From positions 1 to 31,090 of the IMG/VR virus record IMGVR_UViG_3300044675_005608: a DNA stretch of 31,090 nt; one strand, written 5' to 3'. The position numbers and the translations under genes were made by a program. Position 1 is the first letter of the stretch; every line of letters starts with the position of its first letter. Under the pieces are notes generated by a model. It ran no database searches. It had not been told where the DNA came from and saw nothing but the letters and a program-made list of their open reading frames with translations. Of this stretch, positions 8,701 through 15,880 are shown in pieces. The DNA is from a virus.

Positions 8701-8882
8701 GAATTTTGAATTGACCCTGTTACACCGTAAGTTGACCAATTTAAATCGGATAAAGTATACACCTCCATGTACCCACCAGTTGATAACACGGAAAAGTTTG
8801 TACCATAAGTTACATTTCTAGCAACACTTTCAGTCGTATTATTTTGAACACTAGATATCGGATTTTTATATGGGAATGACAT
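2760..8882 (-). CDS. Giant collagen-like (Gly-X-Y) fibre protein, about 2040 aa
   Basis: I chose the ATG at 8882 (MSFPYKNP); a TTG sits one codon upstream. Residues 1-288 form an N-terminal region ending in beta-rich ITGGTY/ITGFTG-type repeats. A Gly-X-Y tract follows (nt 8018-3745, about 1,425 residues), dominated by the 12-residue unit GTSGSSGTSGSD with GVSGIDGSSG blocks near its start. Next comes a globular island of about 115 residues (nt 3744-3402), a short Gly-X-Y stretch of about 67 residues, and a 145-residue C-terminal domain (begins GFSAVTNPAL, contains RVLTSDGTPDGAIAE) like many phage fibre tips. It lies 24 bp after the Thr/Pro-stalk gene and is closed by a terminator. A long trimeric fibre or adhesin is the natural reading. 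Receptor and attachment site are unknown. Confidence 0.9.
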   Translation of the reverse strand: MSFPYKNPISSVQNNTTESVARNVTYGTNFSVLSTGGYMEVYTLSDLNWSTYGVTGSIQNSGNTIPITFTKGTGTAFSPDILTLNSDNISSGRRRLGMQVFVQETETVYQYTIPNYESLWVALSGLTGNSAKTETEYTTTINSRSQAGRDFINAWTGSTIEGQSGTTRENARWRVFYGTDIQITGGTYFSGTQELDLYNNTGGTVTITGFTGTITGGTYDGDLGILTLNNSDGSSFDVSGFTSGGGGSPLTVYDATSGVTATNVTGITFSDAVVTDNGDGNISVSFTGGTSGSSGSSGTSGTSGVSGIDGSSGTSGTSGTSGVSGIDGSSGSSGSSGTSGVDGTSGSSGSSGTSGTDGTSGSSGTDGTSGSSGTSGTDGSSGSSGTSGTSGVSGIDGSSGTSGSSGTSGSDGTSGSSGTSGSDGTSGSSGTSGSDGTSGSSGTSGSDGTSGSSGTSGSDGTSGSSGTSGSDGTSGSSGTNGSDGTSGSSGTSGTSGVSGIDGSSGTSGSSGTSGSDGTSGSSGTSGSDGTSGSSGTSGSDGTSGSSGTSGSDGTSGSSGTSGSDGTSGSSGTSGSDGTSGSSGTSGSDGTSGSSGTSGSDGTSGSSGTSGSDGTSGSSGTSGSDGTSGSSGTSGSDGTSGSSGTSGSDGTSGSSGTSGSDGTSGSSGTSGTSGVSGIDGSSGTSGSSGTSGSDGTSGSSGTSGSDGTSGSSGTSGSDGTSGSDGTSGSSGTSGSDGTSGSSGTSGSDGTSGSSGTSGSDGTSGSSGTSGSDGTSGSSGSSGSSGTSGSDGTSGSSGTSGSDGTSGSSGTSGTSGSDGTSGSSGTSGSDGTSGSSGTSGSDGTSGSSGTSGSDGTSGSSGTSGSDGTSGSSGTSGSDGTSGSSGTSGSDGTSGSSGTSGSDGTSGSSGTSGSSGTSGSDGTSGSSGTSGSDGTSGSSGTSGSDGTSGSSGTSGSDGTSGSSGTSGSDGTSGSSGTSGSDGTSGSSGTSGSDGTSGSSGTSGSSGTSGSDGTSGSSGTSGSDGTSGSSGTSGSDGTSGSSGTSGSDGTSGSSGTSGSDGTSGSSGTSGSDGTSGSSGTSGSDGTSGSSGTSGSDGTSGSSGTSGSDGTSGSSGTSGSDGTSGSSGTSGSDGTSGSSGTSGSDGTSGSSGTSGSDGTSGSSGTSGSDGTSGSSGTSGSDGTSGSSGTSGSDGTSGSSGTSGSSGTSGSDGTSGSSGTSGSSGTSGSDGTSGSSGTSGSSGTSGSDGTSGSSGTSGSDGTSGSSGTSGSDGTSGSSGTSGSDGTSGSSGTSGSDGTSGSSGTSGSDGTSGSSGTSGSDGTSGSSGTSGSDGTSGSSGTSGSDGTSGSSGTSGSDGTSGSSGTSGSDGTSGSSGTSGSDGTSGSSGTSGSSGTSGSSGTSGSDGTSGSSGTSGSSGSSGTSGSDGTSGSSGTSGSSGSSGTSGSDGSSGSSGTSGSSGSSGTSGSDGTSGSSGSSGTSGSSGTSGSDGTSGSSGTSGSDGTSGSSGTSGSSGSSGTSGSDGTSGSSGTSGSSGSSGTSGSDGTSGSSGTSGSSGTSGSSGTSGSDGTSGSSGTSGSSGTSGSSGTSGSDGTSGSSGTSGSSGTSGSSGSSGTSGSSGSSGTSGSSGTSGSSGSSGTSGSSGSSGTSGSSGSSGTSGSSGSSGSSGSSGTSGSDGTSGSSGSSGTSGSSGTSGSSGTSGSSGSSGTSGSSGSSGTSGESGAAISDGWDWGTPLANTKIYSSNGNLDASTTLLNIAEISLTSTNYSGVFSSVGVGTLIKTNGGIGGQVVYYRTTGLPVDNGVYWEFPVDYVSGTGWTPTSGDDILVDMSIAGVAGTSGTSGSSGTSGSSGSSGTSGSSGSSGTSGSSGSSGTSGSSGSSGTSGSSGSSGTSGSSGSSGTSGTGFSAVTNPALTRVLTSDGTPDGAIAESGLTYGNEFLTLYGAQRTRTVKTTGVSSNTAVESFAVATGQSCQFEYYVVNGSNATRTGVVMATWDNSTTTWTEYSTPDLNGTTEGIDFRVGIVSGNVELVAVVTSGTWTVIVNTRIIF
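3200..3400 (-). repeat. Short C-terminal Gly-X-Y repeat tract
   Basis: About 67 residues of GTSGSSGSS-type triplets between the globular island and the C-terminal domain of the 2040-residue protein. I see no Asp in it. A 35-bp word here (3262-3296) also occurs at 132-166 in the neighbouring fibre gene. Confidence 0.9.
3745..8018 (-). repeat. Main Gly-X-Y tandem tract, 36-bp unit encoding GTSGSSGTSGSD
   Basis: The tract is about 4.3 kb with 9-bp periodicity and a dominant 36-bp super-unit. Composition changes along its length. The N-terminal side (8018 to about 7690) is mixed (GVSGIDG, GTDG, GVDG). The centre is a near-uniform 12-residue unit with about one Asp per 12 residues. The C-terminal side (below about 4140) loses most Asp and resembles the tract of the left-edge gene. 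Proline is absent. The only interruptions I see are the GVSGIDG blocks, near 7960, 7895, 7695, 7378 and 6848. Confidence 0.95.
6805..7475. repeat. Pair of about 140-bp near-identical direct repeats, offset 531 bp
   Basis: Bases 6805-6944 match 7336-7475 with two differences (6819/7350 and 6913/7444). The second turns a Ser into the Asn of GTNGSDG. Each copy spans one GVSGIDG block, which marks the duplication against the monotonous background. Confidence 0.85.
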
Positions 8883-8906
8883 CAATTTATATTATTTTTT
8901 TTCATT

Positions 8907-10334
8907 TTATGATTTAGTATCTCCTTTAATGTAAAGTGTTGAGCTTGCTGGTGGTGATGCTGGAACTTCAAGTGCTCCCGCAGTTAACCATAATACTCGA
9001 TAAGTTCCCGCAGGTATTGCAGCATCTGAAGTAACCGTAACATTTACGGTAGATAAAACTGAGTCAGGTATTCCATCTGGTAATACATTACTTGAGCACG
9101 CTGCACCGTATCCTGCATCAACGGTCATATTATTCATAGTACCTCCAACTCCAGCAAGTGGTATCCAAATTGAATAGAAATATTGAATATCAGGGTCAAC
9201 TTGTGCGGTTGTCACAGCGATTGTTCCAAATGTGTATTGGTTTTGAGTACATCCATAAGCATCTGTTCCCGAACCAGAAGCTTGTCTGATTGGTCCTGCA
9301 AAATTCGTCACAGGAGTAATGAATCCATCAACAGGTGTACTCCAACCTGAGAAGTGAACATAAGTATCCAAATCAGGAGAATAGGTTGGTCCTGATGGCG
9401 GTGGTCCACCATCATTCCAATACCCATACCAACTAGCCCCTTGGTCTAACATATATTGACCTATATTTGCAAGTGATGTACCATCACTTGGTTCAGGGAA
9501 TAAATAAGCCGAGAACGGTAAGTTAGTTGGTGTTGGTGTTTGAGTTAATGTTGGAGTATTAGTTTGAGTTGGTGTTTGACTTGTTGTAGGTGTCGGTGTC
9601 TCAGTTGCAGTATTCGTAGGTGTTAAAGTATTCGTAGGTGTTTGAGTTACTGTCGGAGTATTAGTTGGTGTCTCACTTGGTGTTACTGTTGGTGTTGCAG
9701 TTTCAGTAGGTGTTTGAGTTGCAGTTAATGTGGTAGTAGTTGTTGGTGTAAGAGTTGGTGTTTCTGTTGGTGTTGGTGTTTGAGTCGCAGTTTCACTTGG
9801 AGTAACCGAAGGAGTTACCGTTGGTGTTTGAGTTTCAGTAGGTGTTTGAGTTGCGGTTAACGTAGTAGTAGTTGTTGGAGTAAGTGTCGGTGTTTCAGTC
9901 GGAGTTTGAGTAGCAGTTAATGTTGTGGTTGTAGTAGGTGTAAGTGTTGGAGTCTCCGCAGGAGTACCTGTTGGCGTTTGAGATAACGTCGGTGTTGGTG
10001 TTGGTGTCGCAGTATTAGTTGAAGTAATTGTAGGTGTCGGTGTAGCACCCGTCATCGGGTCAGTTTGTGTTGGAGTTGGAGTTAGTGTTGGTGTTGCACT
10101 TGGTGTAGGTGTAACACATTCAAGAGTTATTACAACTCCATTAAGCATTTGGGTTCTTGTTTGTGCCGAATAGTAAAGAACATTGTCAACATAAACATTA
10201 AATGGACCTAAAGCATTTGAATTTGAAGCTAATCTAACTATATAACTAGTACAACCAGTAATCGTCAGTTGTTGTTCGATTTCTGTACCGCATCCAGGAG
10301 CTTCGTTTGTAACTGTAATAAGATATGTGGACAT
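8907..10334 (-). CDS. Thr/Pro-stalk surface protein, 475 aa
   Basis: Three parts are visible. Residues 1-74 are a small Cys-containing N-terminal domain ([17 protein letters not shown]15, C28, C73). Residues 75-272 are an extended stalk made almost only of Thr and Pro (TPTPT, TPTET), including three copies of an [20 protein letters not shown]-like unit. Residues 273-475 are a globular, aromatic- and Gly-rich C-terminal domain (begins [10 protein letters not shown], with [11 protein letters not shown]). The stalk is probably extended and possibly glycosylated. I do not recognise the C-terminal domain. No signal peptide is visible, as expected for a virion protein. It lies among the fibre genes, 24 bp before the giant collagen-like gene, and is inferred to be a fibre or decoration protein. 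Confidence 0.85.
   Translation of the reverse strand: MSTYLITVTNEAPGCGTEIEQQLTITGCTSYIVRLASNSNALGPFNVYVDNVLYYSAQTRTQMLNGVVITLECVTPTPSATPTLTPTPTQTDPMTGATPTPTITSTNTATPTPTPTLSQTPTGTPAETPTLTPTTTTTLTATQTPTETPTLTPTTTTTLTATQTPTETQTPTVTPSVTPSETATQTPTPTETPTLTPTTTTTLTATQTPTETATPTVTPSETPTNTPTVTQTPTNTLTPTNTATETPTPTTSQTPTQTNTPTLTQTPTPTNLPFSAYLFPEPSDGTSLANIGQYMLDQGASWYGYWNDGGPPPSGPTYSPDLDTYVHFSGWSTPVDGFITPVTNFAGPIRQASGSGTDAYGCTQNQYTFGTIAVTTAQVDPDIQYFYSIWIPLAGVGGTMNNMTVDAGYGAACSSNVLPDGIPDSVLSTVNVTVTSDAAIPAGTYRVLWLTAGALEVPASPPASSTLYIKGDTKS
9519..10112 (-). repeat. Thr/Pro-encoding low-complexity repeat
   Basis: About 594 bp of degenerate 6-bp-periodic DNA encoding Thr-Pro and Thr-X dipeptides, with three copies of a block of roughly 20 residues at about residues 127-146, 147-166 and 191-210. 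Codons vary between copies, so it is older or more diverged than the collagen-like tracts. Confidence 0.9.
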
Positions 10335-10349
10335 TATATGTTTTTATTT

Positions 10350-10357
10350 AATAAATA
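10350..10357 (-). promoter_or_regulatory. TATTTATT motif, candidate promoter for the Thr/Pro-stalk gene
   Basis: The coding strand reads GGTATTTATTAAA, ending 15 nt before the ATG at 10334 in a 70-bp gap. It belongs to the octamer family also seen at 2665, 16801, 25397 and 27793. An AATAAATA plus-strand match also occurs inside genes (9499 and 18213), so chance is possible. Confidence 0.4.
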
Positions 10358-10404
10358 CCACAACAATACTATTTCATTTAAAGGAATTAAAAATATTGGA
10401 AAGT

Positions 10405-10764
10405 TTAATCTAACGTAACAACACAACTCTCAGGTTGAATTTCGATATTAACAGTACAATTTGACTCTTGAATATCAATATTGACAACACAAGACGCCAT
10501 TTCAATTGTAATTTGGAAAGTACAACCAAATGTACATTGTAAAATTTTAAAAACACTACACCCATTATCGTCCGTTAACGTTAACATGATTTCAGGAGCG
10601 GTATTGAATATAGAAGGTATTACCGTATTGTATTCAACAATTGGTGGGACAGGTCCAGGGTTAATGGTACCAAGTAAAGTTTGATAGTTACCATACACAT
10701 CTGAAATGTATACGTCAATAGGGTATGTTCCCCCCGTTATTTCGGTTATTCTTACTTGTGTCAT
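10405..10764 (-). CDS. Small virion-associated protein with 11-residue Cys repeats, 119 aa
   Basis: I chose the ATG at 10764 because it overlaps the preceding stop codon as ATGA. A TTG three codons upstream is also possible. The N-terminal half (MTQVRITEITGGTYPIDVYI) is beta-rich and similar in style to the N-terminus of the upstream SprB-repeat protein. The C-terminal third is a regular repeat with Cys at every 11th residue and alternating hydrophobics: CTFQITIEMAS, CVVNIDIQESN, CTVNIEIQPES, CVVTLD. Such a pattern suits stacked beta-strands. No family was recognised. The context suggests a partner or tip protein for the neighbouring fibres. Confidence 0.75.
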   Translation of the reverse strand: MTQVRITEITGGTYPIDVYISDVYGNYQTLLGTINPGPVPPIVEYNTVIPSIFNTAPEIMLTLTDDNGCSVFKILQCTFGCTFQITIEMASCVVNIDIQESNCTVNIEIQPESCVVTLD

Positions 10765-12896
10765 GTCAAACAAATTGTATCATAAACGATTAATAACTCA
10801 ACAATGATTTCTTGACCATCCAAACTATTACTATTTGGATTTGTCTCGATTGTTATTTGATTGTTACCCGCATCTACAGTAATATTCCCAATGCCAGGTA
10901 TTGTTTGTAATAAACTAACAACCGTGTCGTAGTATTCATTATCAGTTGGCGCAACAACTAATGAAGTAGTTGTAAAGAAAGTATCACTTGTAGTTAAACC
11001 TAACGGATTAACGGAAACGTTCACCGTATAAGTCGCAGAAATTAAACTACAACTTGTATTACCCGATGTTAAATCATCAAATCCATCATTTAACATTTGT
11101 AATAAACCATATTTTGTTTGAGATTGAATATTAAACACTTCTGACCCCATGACATAAGTTTGGTATGACGCATAACTCGCATCACAAGTAATATCCGTAA
11201 ATCTTTGTAATGAACATCCATTACTATCAATAATTGTAACATTATAAGTTCCAGCGGTTAAACCACTGACTTGTATTTCTTGTGGATTGTTTGGAACATT
11301 GTCAGACCATATAAATGTGAATGGAGGTTCCCCTGATGAAATGAATGTTGTAATTGAACCATCAGAACCTGTACCACATGATGTTGTATATAAACTGTAA
11401 TTTAACGTTGGACTTTGATTAACGTAAACTTGAAGTGTTTGAGTACAACCTGTATTATCTGTAACAGTAATAGTATGTTGTCCCGATGAAACATTATTAA
11501 ATGTTACTGATGATAAAGCAGTATCTAAAACATTTACCAAACCATCTAATGAATAGTCATAAGGAGGTTCTCCCCCACTTGTTTTTGTTACCGTAATTAA
11601 TCCATTATTTTGGTTACATGTTGTACCTGTTGTTTGTGTTGAAATTGTAAATGTATTTGTCGCGAATAAAGTTACTTCATCCATGTAATAACAACCTGAG
11701 GCGTCTGTAACAGAAACAGTGTAAGTACCCGAATATAAATTAGGGAATAATTGGTTTGTTTGGGCGTTGGCAATATTTAAAACATTACCATCAGGATATA
11801 TTAAAGTATATGTATATGGTGTTGAGCCCCCATTTACCGCAACACTAATAGTTCCACCACTACTTGAACAAGTTGAACCTTGAGTGTTGATAGTAACTGA
11901 AGTTATTCCGTTAGGAGTTGCCAATGTTGTCCCTTGAGTGAATGTACATAAACCAGCATCAGTAACCATAATACTAATGTCACCTGGAGATAAACCTGAT
12001 ATTGTCCATGAAGTACCATATTGTACCGACACTTGTCCCGTGGAAGCGGAATAATAGTAAGGTGCAGTTCCTCCCGTTATTTGTATAGTTAGAGCACCGT
12101 CATTTGACAAACAAGATGGTTGTGTCACTGTAAAGGTTCCAAAACCAAGGACTGGCACATCATTTATTGTTGCTGTTTGAGTGTTAACACAACCATAAGC
12201 ATCTATAACGTCAACAGAATAAACACCAGAAGTTAGTCCTGTCACTGTAGAACCTGTAGCACTTGTACTCCACTGATATGTGAATGGTCCAGTACCTGTC
12301 AATCCTGTAATCATGATTTTACCTATAGGACTATCACCACAAGCAGAATTTGGTACCGCATATAAACCATAATTTAATACTGGAGAAGATTCAATAATGA
12401 AATTCGATGTCTGAGCAGTACACCCACCCAAATCTTCAACCGTCATATAATATGTTCCAGCGGTCAAACTACCAAATACAATAGTTTGTTGATTGGTAAT
12501 CGCAGATTGTGAAAATACCCCGTCCCCGTGATATAGATAAAAATTAGTAGATGAATAATCGGATGTTGAACTACCTGTAACAAATCCGTTATTAAGATTA
12601 CATGTCGTACTTTGTACTCCGAGAATACTAGCACATACCCCGCTCGATACTGGTATGTTAATGTAAAATTCGGCGTTCGTAGGTAAAGAGCTATCATTAA
12701 CTCTAACCGCATAAGTATCACCACTTAAACCCGTTTTAACTGCTGGCGCTACCGTAACAACGTCAGGTGACAATACAGGGTCAATCCATTGTACTGTGTA
12801 CGGAGGAGTCCCACCCGTCAACAGTAAACTTATTGAACCTAAATTACTATTTGAACAGTCTCCAGTTACCGATATGTTATAATTAAAAACTGACAT
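10761..12896 (-). CDS. SprB-repeat surface protein, 711 aa
   Basis: About seven Ig-like modules of 70-85 residues cover residues 1-570. The module pattern is a Gly-Gly or Ser-Gly turn plus PY/PF, an aromatic strand, then a GLxxGxYxVxVxDxxGC-like strand, for example GLTSGVYSVDVIDAYGC at about 220-236 and GLTAGTYNVTIIDSNGC at about 545-561. This matches the SprB repeat known from the Flavobacterium gliding adhesin SprB. Most modules contain two Cys about 50-60 residues apart (99/159, 186/236, 262/317, 343/402, 427/484, 507/561). Residues 572-711 form a separate C-terminal domain I do not recognise. It starts in a TAATG overlap with the 994-residue gene and ends in ATGA with the next. A tail-associated adhesin is likely. 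Confidence 0.85.
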   Translation of the reverse strand: MSVFNYNISVTGDCSNSNLGSISLLLTGGTPPYTVQWIDPVLSPDVVTVAPAVKTGLSGDTYAVRVNDSSLPTNAEFYINIPVSSGVCASILGVQSTTCNLNNGFVTGSSTSDYSSTNFYLYHGDGVFSQSAITNQQTIVFGSLTAGTYYMTVEDLGGCTAQTSNFIIESSPVLNYGLYAVPNSACGDSPIGKIMITGLTGTGPFTYQWSTSATGSTVTGLTSGVYSVDVIDAYGCVNTQTATINDVPVLGFGTFTVTQPSCLSNDGALTIQITGGTAPYYYSASTGQVSVQYGTSWTISGLSPGDISIMVTDAGLCTFTQGTTLATPNGITSVTINTQGSTCSSSGGTISVAVNGGSTPYTYTLIYPDGNVLNIANAQTNQLFPNLYSGTYTVSVTDASGCYYMDEVTLFATNTFTISTQTTGTTCNQNNGLITVTKTSGGEPPYDYSLDGLVNVLDTALSSVTFNNVSSGQHTITVTDNTGCTQTLQVYVNQSPTLNYSLYTTSCGTGSDGSITTFISSGEPPFTFIWSDNVPNNPQEIQVSGLTAGTYNVTIIDSNGCSLQRFTDITCDASYASYQTYVMGSEVFNIQSQTKYGLLQMLNDGFDDLTSGNTSCSLISATYTVNVSVNPLGLTTSDTFFTTTSLVVAPTDNEYYDTVVSLLQTIPGIGNITVDAGNNQITIETNPNSNSLDGQEIIVELLIVYDTICLT

Positions 12897-15880
12897 TATA
12901 TACTACAATCTATATTAATATTTATTCCAACATTCAAAACAACAGTTTCTTGAAGATTTTGTGTGATACAATTTAAGTTGGTAATTGTTAGTTCATTACC
13001 ATTTAAGAAATAAGTATATCCGTAATCATATAACATTGGTAGATAATCAATCAAGGCATTTCTCCATTCAGTATTTGTAGGTACATCATTATATCCGTAA
13101 CCACTATAGAATGTCTCTTGTATTAATATATCACCACCAATTCGTAAGTCAACAAACCATTCAGTCTGAACCGAATTTTGACTACATTGATTAAGTGTTA
13201 ACCCACTTGATGATAACATGTTATTAATTCTATTTGCAAGAATACTATCAAAATTAGAAACATTTATATCACCATTTAACCAAGGATATATATTGAAATC
13301 GACATACTCGGTACTACAAGTGTAATCAAATATGTTTGAGATAATAAAACAAGGGTCAACAGGTACTGGTACAAATTGACATCCCCTTTGTCGTCTATAA
13401 ACAAATTTTTGTTTGTGAAGAACAGAGTTTTCTAATCTAACACCACCATTCCAAATGGTAGTTGCAGGAACCATTTGCTCAATCAATTTAGTCCAATAAG
13501 GACCGATACCATTAACATAGTCAATAAGTTTTTGGTACGTATATTTGTTATTTGGTAAACCAACAGTTTGTTCTGATTCAATATATTTCCACCATATAGA
13601 TTGTAATGTAGGATATCCACCAGTCTTACCGTCAGAAATGTATTGTCTGTTTCTCGTATTAATCATATTCTGCCAAAAAGTTTGGGAGAATTCAAAGAAT
13701 GTTTTCTTTTTAGGTTTTGGGTCAACATAAGTCCAATCCACACCACCTGGTACAGGATATCCAACAGTTAGACCTGATTCAGGTATTGGGTAATCATATT
13801 TTCTTGACTCATCCCAAACATCATAAACCAAACCTTGGCCAGGATTAAGGAATATGTCTACGTTTTTAACGTTAAGAACTAATTTTTCATTATCGACAAA
13901 ATAATATGCGTTATAATCTCCTTGAGTCGAAATTCTAACTCTGTCGTCATCAGACAACCATGACTTATTATTATCGACTACTTTTTGTAATTTAAATCCT
14001 TCAGTCATGTAAGGGAAATCTCTAAACCTGTTCAAATAAGTTTGACCATATGTAAACGGTTGTAATTGAGTTTGAATATTAAAGTTTTGTCCTGTATATA
14101 CATTACCTGTAATTGTAACTGCATCAGGACTTCTATGTTCTGGTGTTGTTTCGTACCATCCCGCACCTATTTGAAAAAAGTATGTTTCAGTATTAACAGG
14201 AGCCTTTGGATATCCAAATATATCAATAGGGTAATCATCTAATGTAATATTCACATCCTGATAAGTTGAGTTGGTAGTAAATGCGGAATAGATATTACCT
14301 TGAATACTATATGTTTGGCCTGGTGCGTAAGTTGGAGTTTGTTGAACGTAAGTTCCACCTGATATCTGAGCCCATTGTGTGTAGAATTGGTCTAAATTAA
14401 TTCTTTGGTCCGCTAAATAAATGTGTTCATTATATTCAATTAATGAATCAGGTGCGCCAATTAATCTTAATAAAAATTCAACAGACCTTCTCGTACCTTT
14501 TGATTTAAATAGGTAAGACGCATTTAAAATTAAATTTCTATAATAAGCATAATTTAATTCTGTTGGCGTAAGAGCTCTTGCGTAACCAGGATATGTTGGT
14601 GTTGCGGTATTACCAAAAACAGATGATAAGAAATCTTCATTTGTTATTGGTGAAAAATTTGAAGACCATCCTAATGTTTGTGATAAATTCACCAATAATT
14701 GTGACGGTATATCATTTGAAGGGTTGTAGTTTACTGAATTCATGTAAGCCAAACCTTCAATGAAAGTTTTAATTTGGTCAAAACTTCTTCCATAGATTTG
14801 AAATATTTTTTCAACCTTTCTACCTAATGTGTCAAATTCTTTTAATGAATCAGAAACTAAAAACCTAGATATTAAGTTTGTCTTAAATGAGTCAAGATTA
14901 ACAGCAATGGCTTGGATTTGTTCCAAATAAGAGTCAAATAAGAATGAACTAATATCTAAATTCCACACACCATCTTTCGGCCATGTAACTTGTTGATAAT
15001 CTGTAAAGGTCTGTCCATATTCATTTTGTTGTGGCACTTGGAATACCGCGGTATATTCAGGCCTAACCAATCTATTAACTAAAAATTTCTCAACCTCATC
15101 AAAGTCTTCTTGAAATGTCTTATCAACAATATAATCATTTGGTCTTATTTGAAATTCTTCTTGGGTCGTGGTTGCAGTCAACCCAAAAGGTGAACCTGAA
15201 ACATAGAATACAATTTCACCTGAGGATAATGTCTGTGATGGTGTAAATGATATAACTTTATAAATGTTATCATTAATACTAACACAGTAATCTAAATAGG
15301 TATTACTAAGATTTCTATATTTTGAAGTTAGAATTTCACTTGCAGCCAAATTAGTTGCGGCACTGACAGAGTAATCAATATCAAATGGATTTTTAATTCT
15401 ATCAACATTAACTTTAAAGTACGTCTCGTCAGCTTGAACATCATACACAATATCAAAAGCCGTGTTACCCGTAACGTAATCGTTGTTACTAAATTGAATG
15501 TCTAATGACGCTGGAAAATAATTAATGATTTTAGTAATTGAAACTCTGAATCTTTCAGACAATGAACCGTACATTGAAAAGTTAAGAACTTGTGTGATGT
15601 CAAAGTTTGGATAAACTCTAAATTGAGTTGCCAATATTCTTCGACTCTGTTCAAGACTGTCGATGTTCATTGCATCTAACGTCATTGGTTCTGAGAACGC
15701 TCCGACATTAAAAGTTCTATTAACTTTTTCTGTTACTCCCGTTGTAAACTCAAAATTACCTTGCGTAAGTCCTCCACCCTCAACAGTTTGTAATCCTACA
15801 ATGTTGTCGGAAAAAGTACCCGCACCGTTTCCAGGTCTTGGTGGGTAAAAGAACTTAGTATTTTTTGTGTTTACCGCCAT
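12896..15880 (-). CDS. Baseplate/tail protein with gpI/gp7-like motif, 994 aa
   Basis: A helix-rich region at about 340-400 precedes a block at about 447-485 (YRNLILNASYLFKSKGTRRS, then VEFLLRLIGAP and IEYNE). This resembles the conserved 'RGT..GL..LL.L.G.....E' segment of P2 gpI / T4 gp7-like wedge proteins of contractile systems. That assignment rests on motif reading alone. Residues about 730-860 contain an aromatic-rich segment (WWKYIES, YWTKLIEQMVPATTIW) and RRQRGC. The C-terminal part carries several Cys. The gene overlaps both neighbours by TAATG. It probably links the inner wedge to the fibres. It could instead be a large fibre-attachment protein. Confidence 0.75.
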   Translation of the reverse strand: MAVNTKNTKFFYPPRPGNGAGTFSDNIVGLQTVEGGGLTQGNFEFTTGVTEKVNRTFNVGAFSEPMTLDAMNIDSLEQSRRILATQFRVYPNFDITQVLNFSMYGSLSERFRVSITKIINYFPASLDIQFSNNDYVTGNTAFDIVYDVQADETYFKVNVDRIKNPFDIDYSVSAATNLAASEILTSKYRNLSNTYLDYCVSINDNIYKVISFTPSQTLSSGEIVFYVSGSPFGLTATTTQEEFQIRPNDYIVDKTFQEDFDEVEKFLVNRLVRPEYTAVFQVPQQNEYGQTFTDYQQVTWPKDGVWNLDISSFLFDSYLEQIQAIAVNLDSFKTNLISRFLVSDSLKEFDTLGRKVEKIFQIYGRSFDQIKTFIEGLAYMNSVNYNPSNDIPSQLLVNLSQTLGWSSNFSPITNEDFLSSVFGNTATPTYPGYARALTPTELNYAYYRNLILNASYLFKSKGTRRSVEFLLRLIGAPDSLIEYNEHIYLADQRINLDQFYTQWAQISGGTYVQQTPTYAPGQTYSIQGNIYSAFTTNSTYQDVNITLDDYPIDIFGYPKAPVNTETYFFQIGAGWYETTPEHRSPDAVTITGNVYTGQNFNIQTQLQPFTYGQTYLNRFRDFPYMTEGFKLQKVVDNNKSWLSDDDRVRISTQGDYNAYYFVDNEKLVLNVKNVDIFLNPGQGLVYDVWDESRKYDYPIPESGLTVGYPVPGGVDWTYVDPKPKKKTFFEFSQTFWQNMINTRNRQYISDGKTGGYPTLQSIWWKYIESEQTVGLPNNKYTYQKLIDYVNGIGPYWTKLIEQMVPATTIWNGGVRLENSVLHKQKFVYRRQRGCQFVPVPVDPCFIISNIFDYTCSTEYVDFNIYPWLNGDINVSNFDSILANRINNMLSSSGLTLNQCSQNSVQTEWFVDLRIGGDILIQETFYSGYGYNDVPTNTEWRNALIDYLPMLYDYGYTYFLNGNELTITNLNCITQNLQETVVLNVGININIDCSI

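Noticed and set aside
8883-8885. TTG start one codon upstream of the large collagen-like gene
   Set aside because: An ATG follows immediately and ATG starts dominate the region; TTG is less likely.
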